The position numbers were made by a program, and so were the translations under genes. A stretch of 62,986 nucleotides of DNA, from contig MNCI01007580.1 of assembly GCA_015680685.1 (NCBI GenBank), positions 212,991 to 275,976 of the forward strand. The letters are read 5' to 3'. Source of the stretch: Gnetum montanum (Eukaryota > Streptophyta > Gnetopsida > Gnetales > Gnetaceae). This document shows positions 32,266 through 43,688 of the stretch, piece by piece; position 1 is the first letter of the stretch, and the number at the start of each line of letters is the position of its first letter. Under the pieces are notes generated by a model that did no database searches, had not been told where the DNA came from, and saw only the letters and a program-made list of their open reading frames with translations.

Positions 32266-34428
32266 CTATAATCACAATGAGACCATGGATTAGCAATTAT
32301 TGTGCAACCTTAAAGCAATTGGGATATCTTTACCTTTTAAGAATAGTTACACTTGACTACGTTGTGATTATGGTTGATTTGATTATTTTGATTATTATTA
32401 ATAAATCATCCTAGAGGTTGTTGGAACGGTTAATGATATAGAAAATTGATGTTTATATGTTATTAAGGTTATTAACCCTTTGGGGGTGTTAGAAAAATTT
32501 TCAAAATTTTTTATTGATTTTTCATCAAAAACCTTAAGCTTTGCAGCCCCCACGATAAAGATCTTACCTCAAATAGTGCAAGATTGAAAAATGGAGTGAT
32601 TTGGACAAATGGTTGGGAAGTTCTGAGCTCTGGAAGGTTTTGCTCTCTAAAAAATTGCAAAAACTTCCTGTATTTAGTGGTATATATAGGGTTTTTGTAT
32701 TGCATCGAAGAGGCCTCGTTAATGTAGCTGTTAACCACCATTGATGGTTATTGACTTTAATAAAACTTGCAAAATACAAAGAGTTTTTGAGTAAAATTGG
32801 TGTCAAATGAAAGCTTAAAAGGTCAAGAATAGTATGAAAACATGAGAAGAGGGTGTTAAGGTTCATAAATTTGGAAAAATGGAGAAAAATTTATTTGGAA
32901 GATGAATGAGATAAAAGGTTAAGGAGAACTGAGTAGAATAGTCAATGGACTATGTGAAAGATAGGATTATGGCAATGTCAAAGCTAAGGAACCTTAACTA
33001 AACAAACCAAGAGCTATGTAAGTGGATCCTTCCCATAGTAGGCTCATGCCCTTTTTGCCCTTGCATAACCTCGACTAAAAAGTCCATAGGCCCCATAGTC
33101 AATTTAATAACATGACAAGTTAAAGACCAACCAAAAAGAATCTACTCAAGAATCCCAACACATTAAACTAAGACATAGAACATAACATAGAACACAGTAA
33201 TGATGTGAGTTATGGTAGCATGGATGGATGATAGAGAAGGTGGAGTTTTGAATTGAGGTCATAAAAGTCCCTTGTGGAAGTTGTGTTTAAAATGACATGA
33301 GAAGATCCATCTTCAGTCTAGACTAAAGCCATCCGCTTTTAGTAACTTCACATTGCCACTCTAAGATCGATCCACTCACTTAAGACACAAGAGTGCTTCC
33401 ACAAGGCAACCACCATTCCAAAAAGAGAGGAAAAGGGAAGTAGGAAGTGAGAGAAAAGACCTTAGTTAGAGGGGACCTTTAGGCATAAGTGCATGCCATT
33501 CGAGTCCCATAACTAGTGCTTGTAGCTCATTTATTTGTCGAAGGGATGTGCTTTGAATTTTCATATTTTTTTTTTGAATTTTCATGTCTAAGGGATGTGA
33601 TTTAAATTCCCATGGTTTTTTTCCTTTTTTTTTGAATTTTTGAAATTTTTTGGTTGGGAACCATACCATGCAAAGGTTTATTTGACTTCCTATTAGTGGA
33701 TGGTATGGAATGGCAAGAAATCCATGAAAAACACTCAAGAACTCAAGCAAGTAGAAGAATAAAGAGAGTATTGAGTCCCCTTAAAGGCACGCCCTTTAAA
33801 AACCTTTAAATCCTTCCTAATTCTATAACTACCAAGGTCATCGATTTATTAAACATTTCTTTAATGGAAGGGACCTCAACTTCGTAGAACATGGAAAACC
33901 ATAGAGTTCATTGGATGGGTGGATGACATGGACTTATTGCCTATTCCGTGAAAAATAAACCATGTCAAAGTCATTAGACATCAAAATTCCAAAATAGAAA
34001 CTAGACATCAACAATCATAACATTAAGCACAAATCATGATTAGTGAATAGCAATAGCGACACTGTGTCCTGTGATAATAAAGTAATTTTATTAGCAAAAA
34101 TAAGAAAATATCACACTTGGACAAAAAAAAATCAAATAATGGAAAATATATAATAAAGTGTAAAATAATCAAGAAAGGTTTAAAGGTATTAACAATGGTG
34201 TGAAAATTAAAAAGAATTTAAAAAAATCCAAAAATTTTGTAAAATAAAAAATGTGGAAAATAAAAAGTAGAAAAACTGAGAAGCCATATTGATGGTTAGC
34301 ATGGATGGCCATCTCCCCCATGATTGAATTGGAAGGAGAAGATCCGAAAAATGGAATGTGGTTGTCCATCTATTAAGGTGGTAGTTGCACTAGCCTATCT
34401 TGGTTCTAGGAAAGGCTTTACTTGTTGG
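32266..34428 (-). other. Post-pol noncoding region of element E
   Basis: About 2.2 kb. Contains the conserved block at about 33015-33100 (minus strand GGGCATGAGCCT then GGGAAGGATCCACTTACATA), T-rich tracts near 33565-33650, and the conserved CCATCTCCCCCATGATTG block at 34310-34326. The end of pol is near 34400, where G is inserted. No gene seen. Confidence 0.65.
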
Positions 34429-36245
34429 TGTAACGACTAAAAACATCAACAACTGGAACATTGAGGGGTCAATAGATGCGCAACTTTAAAACTACCTTTG
34501 TGCGAGGGCCTTGCTAGAAATGGAGGTAGATCACCTTAAATGGTCTAGTCGATTGAATAGGGACTTTAGCGGTTGCAACCGGGGCAATGGGTGCAACCAG
34601 GGAATGGCATGTTTAGCTGAAATACAAATGCAAGTGACATGAAACAGTACTAAGTGTCAAAGCGATGCTTCATAGTGCCAAGTGTAGAGCATAGCCATAG
34701 AATAGGGGCAAGCAAAGCTAAGGGTTTCAATTGAAATGAGGGTGTCAACTAGTGGAGACTACCACCCAAGCATAGTATAGTGTGACAACATGTGAAAAAG
34801 TGCAAAAAGACATAAGCAAAATGTAATAAAATGCTAAAAATAGGAGAGAGAAATGGAACACTGCCCAAAATGGGAGCATAGTTAACTCCAAAAGGATCTT
34901 AAAAGGTACACAGTGCACAATAGGCACAGTGGGAGTGTAGTCACAATCTCAGTGGTGTCGAGCCGTGAAGTCTGGCGCTTGCTATGATGAATCATGCTTG
35001 CTGGGTGGACCACCACGGTGTACTATCTAGTGTTTTGTAGGGTTGCAATGGGATTGCGGTGTACCATGTAATGCAAGGTTACAATGGGGCTACAGTGTAC
35101 TATGTGGTGCAAGGTTGCAAGAGGGCTGCGGTGTACCATGTGGTGTAGGGCTGCAATGGGGTTGTGGTGTATTGTGCAGTGCAGGAATGCCTCTTTGCCA
35201 GTGTGATGTGCTTTGGGTCTCGTTTACCCATGGAGCTAAGTGCCAAGATGCCAAAATGCTAAATGCCAAATGAAAGTGCTAACTGCCCAACCGATGAAAA
35301 ATGGAGGACCTCCCCCCCCCCCCAAACATTGAGGCATAGGGGTATTTATAGGGCTAGGGTTAGCCCAAAATGCAGACAGGTGCCACGTAGTAGTAAGGTA
35401 GGTGGGATTATGAGAGAAATTTAGAAAATTTTCTAAGTCTGAAGATGACTAGAAAAAGTTCAAAAAATTTTCTAACTCTAGCCGCTACGCTCGTCTGGTG
35501 TTACGCATGGGACACGGGACACTACCTGGGAACAAGGTGTAGCATGAATACTTAGAGGAATCTGGTAAAAATTGTAGTCTTTGTTACAAATTGTAGCTTT
35601 TGGCTTGACACTTAGGCAAAACTAGCCATTAAGGTGTTGGCTACGCTCTAGAGCATAGTAGGGGCAATGGGAATGTAGAAAATTTTTTTTGCAGCTTGCT
35701 ACACTTGCCTCGTGTTACGCGTGGGATGCGTAACTCAGCAATTAGAAAAATTTTGCAAAATTGGTGTTCTGTGCTGGCTACGTTAGCTACGCTCTAGAGA
35801 GTAGTAGGGGCAATGAGAGTGTAGCACAATACTTAGAAAAATTCTACAAAACTAGCCATTTATGTGTTGTTTATGCTTACTATGCTTTAGAGCATAGCAA
35901 AGCAGAGTAGCTACAGTGTTGAGCGTAATAGCTATAGTGTCGGGCATAACACAACACTTAGAAAAAGTTTTGCAGCTTATGTTATTTTTTTGACACTTAG
36001 CCAAAATTGCAGAAAATTGGCCATTGAAGCTGATTGTGCTCTACTATAGTGGAAAGTGTGATCCCAACACTTAGACAAATTTGTAGAAAGTGCCATCGTT
36101 CTGACACTTAGAAAAATCTTGCAAATTTAGTAGTTGAAGTTGACTACACTCAAAAGTTAAAAAAATTTGGGCAAAGTGTCACTATTTTGACATTTAGCTA
36201 AAGGTGTAGTTAAGACATTGAGACCTAAAATTTTGTGGTGTTTCA
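34429..36245 (-). repeat. 3' LTR of element G
   Basis: Includes four 36-bp tandem units (about 35042-35190, e.g. GTTGCAATGGGATTGCGGTG...) and, in U3, repeated CTACGCTCTAGAGCATAGTA and CACTTAGAAAAATTTTGCA phrases. TATAAATA at 35343-35350 (minus). The downstream neighbour on the plus strand is ATGGCCCATTTTTGTT, so the PPT would be AACAAAAATGGGCCAT, a weak one. Confidence 0.8.
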
Positions 36246-37740
36246 ATGGCCCATTTTTGTTAACGTCTAGAGGAGTGGCCTAAGAGATGTTGACAAAGAA
36301 TTGCAAAACACCACAGCAAACGTCGCACCAACATTACTCGTTAGTACTAGATCAAGTCTCGTTCCACCATGTTCAAGAGTGTTGTGGATGAGGGTGTGTT
36401 GGGGCAAAGTGTGTAGGAAATGTGCTAGGAAGATAAAATGCAAGTAGAGGAAATAAAATCCAAATAGTGTATCCTGATGCAAGACGCAAAGTTAGCACAT
36501 CTGACAATGACCATGGCATGAAGTGGCTTACTCTTAAATGTTGACTCCTCATCAGGGTGCTTATGAGAGAGTCAAAGTCAATCCAAGGCTAGGCCGATTA
36601 TGAAATTGCAACACTTGTAAATTCCTTGGGGGTGTGCTTCTCTCCCCCCCCCCCCTTTTTTTTGCATTTTTGCTTTTTCCTTTGTTTTTTACTTTGCTAT
36701 GAGGTGAACCTTTGTTGGGTTTGGCTTACTATTGAAAGCTAGCTACAAGTTGACCATTGAGTATATGGGCTTTGTTTTGATGAAACTACGTTGTGTCTAT
36801 AGGACAGGTGTTTCCTCTTAGGGATGAGTTACGTGACATCTGGTTGGGCTTTGAGCGACCAATAGAGGCTTCCCATGGGACGAGTTGTGTTACATCTACC
36901 ATGGGTTCTACAATTGACATGAAGAGAATGCCATGTGCATTTATAGTGTGTATGCATTAGAGGGGTTGCATGTAGGGGAATGCAGAAAATGCAAGAGGGT
37001 ATGGGAATGTGGGATTGAATGTGCATAGGCTAAAATGAGATGGAGAGGGATGTGCACTCTTGAACGGCTTTGCTAGCCCAATCATGCACATCAGAGCGAT
37101 GTGGCGACTTGATGCTACGATGAGATGCATCTTTGCACGACCACCTCTGAGGCTTCATCCTACAAACGCAACTCCAAGAAGACAAGAAAATCATACAACA
37201 TGAAATGCAATTGCAAATGCTAGATGTGAAGATGTTACAAGTGCGTCAAATGCTACGCTAGTTACAAGTGCTCAGGAAGCCAATGAAAGTGCTAGGGCGA
37301 TGATGCTACAAGTCCTCCAAAGGTTGCACTGATGGTAGGTGCTCCAAAAGATTAGTAACATGCTAGTTTAAAGTCTTGGTAGATTGTGAACATAGTTTAA
37401 GGTCCTAGCAGACCATGATGTGCTAGTTTATAGTCCTAGCAAACTACTAGGTGCCAGTTAAATGTTGTAGCAGATAGTGGATGTTGTGTCAGTTTAACGT
37501 CATGACCCAAGGACAATCTATGCTAGTTTATAGTCATAGTGGACTATCTATGCTAGTTTTTTGCATCATGGCCAATGAGTGCTTTCATTTGTGCAGTGTG
37601 TAAACTAGGCAAGCAGGTGAAATGTAAATGCATGAACAAATATAATGCAAGCAAAAACCAAAAATGCATAACCCATGGAGGCAAGGGGTAAGTAGCTGCT
37701 TAGCGCATTTTTTGCCAAAGAAAAATCTTAATCACATAAT
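36246..37740 (-). other. Pol-less 3' internal region of element G
   Basis: About 1.5 kb where RT, RNase H and integrase would be expected. It holds a C run (36643-36654), a T-rich tract and six or seven degenerate ~30-bp units with TGCTAGTTTA (37360-37575). No coding motif recognised. Confidence 0.6.
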
Positions 37741-40700
37741 TGCTTCCCAATTGGGTGTGGATTAGGGGGTGCGCAAGGCTTAGGATCCTTTGGAAGGTTA
37801 TTGGCTTCAACCACTTGTTTAGGTATGTTAACCTTAGGATTTGCATTGGTTGCTGCAAGTTTACCACCAAGAAACTCCACCTTCAATACTTGCTCCATGT
37901 CTATGTTGTGGGTAGCTAGAGGGGGGACGTTATCATTGTGGATGATAACTTGACCACCTTCGTATGGAAGGTGGATTTCTTGATAGATGGGAGAGGAGAC
38001 GGCTTATAGTTGGGCTAGCCAAGGATTTCCTAGGATTAGGTGGAAGCCTCACATCTCCTCTATGATAGTGAAATATACGCTAGTGGGGAATTGCTCTCCT
38101 GCCACAAAGGCTAAGTTAATTGTACCCCTAACAACGACACATGATTTGTTGAAGGATTTTAGACACGTGGTCTTGGTTGGCTTGATTTTGTTTGTTAGGC
38201 CTAACTTGTCGATGATGGAGTATAGGACTACGTTTGTTGCTGCACCATCATTGACATGCACTTTGTGGATGGTGCACTGCCCAACATGTATGCTAACAAA
38301 TAGTGGAGTTGTAGTAACCTCCCCTCATTCAAGGTAAACCTTGACTGCATCTTCTTGGAATGCTAGGGATGTTAAACCCGATTCCTATGGTGCAGTGGGT
38401 AACATCGTTGCACAAATGGTGTTCTCATTTGCAAGGATGTCCTCCATAATAGGAATGGAGGCCAACATCTAAGCCAACACTTGGCAGTGTTCAGATAAGG
38501 TCATGACTAGCTTGTACAAACTCAATGTTGTGTTCTTTTGCTTAAGTGTTTGTTTCACTTGGGTTAATGTAGCTACAAAGATCTTTTCATCGACTATTGT
38601 GTTGGCCTTAACTTTATCCATGTGTTTTGGGAGACAGATCTCTCATAAAGGGGACTTGGGCTTAGGTTGCTTGGGCATAAGAGTCCTAGTGTCTGGTTGT
38701 TGCTTGCTAGTTATGACCTTTGCTTTGGCCATGGGGGTTATGAGGTGCTCATTCATCCTCTTGCACTACCATTTGGTAGCTTTACCTGGGTTGCTAATGA
38801 GGTCGGCCCTTGAAGGAGGAGGGACCGAGACGTTGCCCATTGTTGGGCTTCGGGTAGGTGAGGGGCCATCACGTTGTGACACCCTTATGAAAAATGGTGG
38901 TTTAAGAGTTGTTACGGGGCCAACTTATTGTGGCACCTTGATGATGAAAGGCTGCTTAGCAGTTGTTGTTATTGCATCATGCCAGTTTAACATCTTAGTA
39001 GATGATTGTTGTGGTTGCTAGTTTAATGTCTTAGTGGACGATTGGTTTGGTTGCTAGTTTAACATCTTAGCGAATGATTATTATGGGACCTTAACCACAA
39101 AGGGTGTTATGGGTGCTTGAGGTGGAATTTTGATAACAAAGGGAGGCCTCTTACTTATGGAGGCTGAGGGGATCCTTGTCTTATTAGGAGGTAGATAGAT
39201 CACAAAAGGTTATTGCATAGGTTTAGACTTGCCACCTATGCTGATGGAGTTTATGGCATAAGGGGTGTCATCTGCATTGGACTAGCTTACTAAATCAAGC
39301 TCCAGTTGGCCTTATTCTATCATTATTTATAGGTCATCCTGCAAATCATGATAGTTATCCGTGTTGTGACCAGATAGCTGGTGGTAATGATAGTATTGTC
39401 TAGCTTGAAGTGTTGTGGGATTGGGGCCTCATTCAATATTGTTGAGGTAGAGTTCCTCAGTAGTTCACAGTACCTACCATGTTTTTGGTAGGCAATCTTT
39501 GATACGTGTTTATATTGGATTTTCTTGGCTTTCAGGAGCTGCTCCAATAGTTTAAAGGGTTCCATTGGTAGCAATGTATACTTTGAGTGATCTTTATGCT
39601 TAAATTTGGACCTTGGGATGGGCCCTACCAATGTAGGCAAGTTGGTGCTAGAGTTGGCAACTTTGTGAGCTGAGGCCTTTGGCTACTTAGCTATTGGGCC
39701 TTGATTGGTTACTTTTGTGCTTGCAGCCACTATTTCCACTATTACATTTTTCTTGTGCACATGTTGGTTTCTATAGGCCATGTAGGCTAGGTAGTTATTG
39801 GCTTACAATGCCTCCTCTATGCCCTTCGTTTGGGCAAAGGCTTGGCTGAGAGACTTTGGGGCCAGGTAATACAATTTGGACTTGATGAAGTCATTCATTG
39901 CATCCTTGAAGATGACTAGTAGGCATATCTTTGCTAGGGGTTCATGCATTTTGCTCAATGTGGCATTCCAGCATTGGAGGAATTTTGGCATGGGCTCTAG
40001 GGGCCCTTGCTTGACTTGCATGAACTAGTTGAGGGTTGCTTTAGGCTTTAGGTTGTACTTGAAGTGTGTTACAAATTGGCTTATGAGATCTTCCAAAGAA
40101 GAGATTGAGGCCTTGGGTAGTGCACACTACCAGTCTAAGGCCTTGCCAATGAGTGACATGGGGAGCACACACATGATGGCATGTGGCTAGGCTTGAAGGA
40201 GTAGACACTTGGATTGAAATGTGACTAAGTGTGCATTGTGATCCCCTTTACCATTATACTTGGTGAGTTGAGGCAACTAGACCCTAGTTGGGAGAGTCAG
40301 GGGTGGGACTATAGGACTTATGGGATCATCCCTATAGAAGTCCACCACCTTGATGGTTTTGAAGAAGGCAGCTTTGAGTTGGTTGATCTCCTTTGTCAAA
40401 CTTTGAATCAGTTGGAATGCTTAATCCAAGCTTGGGGATGTGCTAATCGATTCCATTAGTTGGGCTTACGTTAGTTGTATGGTGTAAGGTCAGATTGTTG
40501 GTTGCAGAGTTTGCCAGTTTAACATTGTAGCAGATGGTCATTGCTAGTTTAACGTTGTAGTGGATGGGTTTAGTTGATGCGTTGGCTAAGGAATGGGCAT
40601 GGTGACTGAGGTGGGCCACACATGAGTGGGTTGGATAGACACCATGGGCGCTAATGAGATAAGCAGGACATAGGATGCTTGAGTCATATGGGGCTAGGAG

Positions 40701-41200
40701 GTGGCCCTTGCATGAGCATAGGATTGGGAAAATGTAGTAGTCACTTGCAAGGAAGGTTGAATTGGCATGGTTACCATCTTGAAGAAGACGGGTGGACTAA
40801 ACCAACGAGGGATAGTACTAGGGAGTGGTTGTTGGAAGATGGTGTAGAGGGGGCTCTCATGTTCAGAGCAGGCCTCGAACTCATCTTCTTCCTTCTATGA
40901 GGCTTCTCGATAGGTTGTCCATGCATCATGCTCATTTGCACAAATGAGTTGGGACAATAGGTAGTGGTAGGACTTCGTGAGAAGGATTATGTCGAACAAG
41001 GAGGGGTTGTACTCTTGTCTGTCTTAGTGGACTCATTTGTAGTCTTGTTTTGCCTCTAAGTCCAGGCAATTCACTCATAATCCTACTTGGATTTTAGCAT
41101 AAATAAAATTGTATTATTCATGGCTTAGTGTAGCATGCTTTTGGTGGATCATGATGTCAAATGTGTTAGACATTGATGTGGAAGGTTGATCTGGATTCAT
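37740..41200 (-). pseudogene. gag-protease of element G (Tat-like), with stops
   Basis: The putative start at 41200 gives MNPDQPSTSMSNTFDIMIH. The Gag domain (about 40300-39800) reads LPQLTKYNGKGDHNAHLVTF, then CVLPMSLIGKALDW, FVTHFKYNLKPKATLN and LLVIFKDAMNDFIKSKLYYL, the usual retrotransposon Gag pattern. A later YTLLPMEPFKLLEQLLKAKK (39585-39520) matches the linker before the protease in Tat-lineage elements. The protease (about 38265-37900) has HVNDGAATNVVLYSIIDKLG (the Tat lineage normally has a DGG-type active site; here DGA) and LGNPWLAQL. Three clusters of a TGCTAGTTTAAC motif lie in or beside the frame. Stops are scattered, so it is inactive. Lineage is assigned from motifs only. Confidence 0.72.
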
Positions 41201-41761
41201 GTTCACAGATCAAGTTGTGAGAGTTGTTGTTTGCAAAAAATAGCTAACTCTGAAAATTGCAAAAAAATGACTAAGTCTATCAGTAGCAGAAAAATGACTA
41301 AGCATAAAAATGTAGAAAAACGACTAAGTGTAAAAATGCAAAAAAATGATTAAGTATGGAAACTGCAAAAAATTGACTAAGTGTAGAATTGTAGAAAATT
41401 TGGCTAAGTATGAAAATGCAAAAATTTAACTAAGTATGAAAACGTAGAAAAAATGTTAAGTATGAAAATGCAAAAAAAAAATGTTAACTATAGAAATGCA
41501 GAAAAAATTCTAACTGTGAAAGTTGTTGAAAATGGCTAACTCTTTTGCTACACATGCTATGCTAAACCCAGCTACACTCTCCCGAGCATCCAGAATTTTG
41601 GTTAAGTTCCAAAGATAAGCTTTGGCTTTTGTCCAGCAAGGTTCCAAGAGAATCAATGATGGGGACCAATCTACACTAACCAGTGGTGGAGAGAGCACGT
41701 GAGACAATAATCAAAAAATGTGAATGGAAATGGCAAGGCCTTCTTTCTAGTGCCAAAAACT
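41201..41761 (-). other. Leader of element G with ~26-bp tandem repeats
   Basis: From about 41233 to 41530 roughly eleven degenerate copies of a GACTAAGTATGAAAATGCAA unit occur. Next to the LTR the minus strand reads GTTTTTGGCACTAGAAAGA; TGGCACTAGAAAGA may be the PBS, but I could not assign a tRNA. Confidence 0.6.
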
Positions 41762-43688
41762 GTAATGATAAAAAACGTTAGTGACTAGAACACCGAGGGG
41801 TCAATGGATGCATAGCCTTAACCCTACCTCCACACGAGGGCCCTACTAGAAATGGAGGTAGAGTGCTCTAAATGGTCTGGTCGATTAAATAGGGAATTTG
41901 GCGGTTGCAACTAGGTGATGGGTGTAATCGAGGGATGGCGTGGTTAGCTAAAATATAAATGCAAGTGATGTGAAATGGTACTAAGTGTCAAAGCGGTGTT
42001 TCACAGTGCTAAGTGTAGAGCGTAGCCACAGAATGGGGGCAAGCAAAGCTAAGGGTTTCAACCAAAATGAGGGTGTCAACTAGTGGAGACTACTGCCTGA
42101 GCATAGTACAACATGAGAATGTATGAAAAAGTGCAAAAAGATGCAAGAAAAATGCAATAAAATGCTAGAAACAAGAGAGAGAAATGGAACACCACCCCAA
42201 ATGGGAGCATAGTTAACTCCAAAAGGATCTTAAAAGGTATACAATGTACAACAAGAGTAGTGGGAGCATAGTCACAGTCTCAATGGTGTTAGCCCATGAA
42301 GTCTGGCGCTTGTTGTGATGAACTGTGCCTACTAGGTTGGCCACTGCGGTGTACCGTGTAGTGTTCTAGAATGTTGTAATGGGGTTGTGGCGTACCGTGT
42401 GATGCAGGGTTGCAATGGGGTTGTGGTGTATTGTGCATTGTAGGGCTACAATGGGGTCACAGTGTATTGTGTAATGCAGGGCTGCAATAGGTCGTGGTGT
42501 ACCATGCGATGTAGGGCTGTAATGAGGCTATGGTATACTATGCAATGCAGGGATGCCTCTTTGCTGGTGTTATGTGCTCTAGGTCTTGTTTGCCCATGAT
42601 GCTATGTGCTAAGATGCCAAAATGTCAAATGCCAAATGAAAGTGCCAACTGCCCAACCAATGAAAAATGGAAGCCCACCCCTCCAAAACATTAGGGCACT
42701 GAGGTATTTATAGGGCTAGGGTTAGCCCAAAATATAGATCAAGTGACATGTGGTAATAAGATAGGTGGGACTATGAGAAAACTTTAGAAAATTTTCTAAG
42801 TCCAAAGGTGACTAAAAAAAGTTTGAAAATTTTTCTAACTCTGGTCACTACGCTCATCCTGTGTTATGTGCGAGACACAGGACACTGCTCGGGAACAAGG
42901 CATAGCATAAACACTAAGAAGAATCTAGTAAAAATTGCAGTCTTTTTTCTTGCTACGTTAGCTACGCTCTGTAAAAATTGTAGTCTTTTTTGTAAAAATT
43001 GTAGTAGGAGGGGTAGCCTCAGGAGTTAGAAAATCTGCCAAATGCCTCTTCTATGCTAAGCTAGCTTGATAGCTTTTGGCTTGACACTTAGGCAAAATTG
43101 GCCACTAAGGTGCTAGCTACACTCTAGAGTGTAGTAGGGGTAATGGGAGCATAGCAAAACACTTAGAAAAATTTTTGTAGCTTGCTACACTCACCTCGTG
43201 TTACACATGGGATGCATAACTTAGCAGTTAGAAAAAAATTTGCAAAACTAGTGTTCCATGCTAGCTACACTTTAGAGCATAGTAAGGGCAATGAGAGCAT
43301 AGCACAACACTTTGAAAAATTCTATAAAATTGGCCATTTGTGTGTTGGCTATGCTTGCTACACTACAGTGCCAAGTGTAACAACTATAGTGCCAGGTGTA
43401 ACATAACACTTAAAAAAATTTCTATAGCTTGTGTCATCATTTTGACAGTTAGCCAAAATTGTAGAAAATTAAAGCTGATTATACTCTACTGTAGTGGAGA
43501 GTGTGGTCCCAACACTTAGAAAAATTTGTAGAAAGTGCCATCATTTTGACATAGAAAAATATTGCAAATCTTGTAGTTGGAGCTAACTACACTCAACACT
43601 TAGAAAAATTTGGGCAAAGTGCCATTGTTTTGACACTTAGCCAAATTTGTAGTTGAGACATTGAGATATAAAATTTTGTGGTGTTTCA
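41762..43688 (-). repeat. 5' LTR of element G
   Basis: Homologous to 34429-36245 along its length, with about five 36-bp units (42365-42550), TATA box at 42705-42712 and the same CACTTAGAAAAATTT phrases. It is some 110 bp longer than its partner, partly through an extra unit and duplicated stretches near 42920-43060. Confidence 0.8.

Larger units (their letters stand above)
34429..43688 (-). mobile_element. Element G: Tat-lineage gag-protease element without pol (9.3 kb)
   Basis: LTRs 34429-36245 (1817 bp) and 41762-43688 (1927 bp), both running from TGTAA to GTTTCA. Flanks GTTGG and GTTGA are a likely 5-bp target-site duplication with one change. The TATA boxes (35343-35350, 42705-42712) and the gag-PR frame are on the minus strand. 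Between protease and 3' LTR only about 1.5 kb remains, and no RT, RNase H or integrase motif is seen, so the element is non-autonomous. It interrupts the end of the integrase region of E. Confidence 0.8.

Noticed and set aside
36643-36654. C run as a polypurine tract of G
   Set aside because: It lies about 400 bases from the LTR end; the PPT must abut the LTR.
38503-39021. 172-codon plus-strand open frame in G
   Set aside because: Antisense to the Gag-protease linker of G; no domain and many low-complexity stretches.
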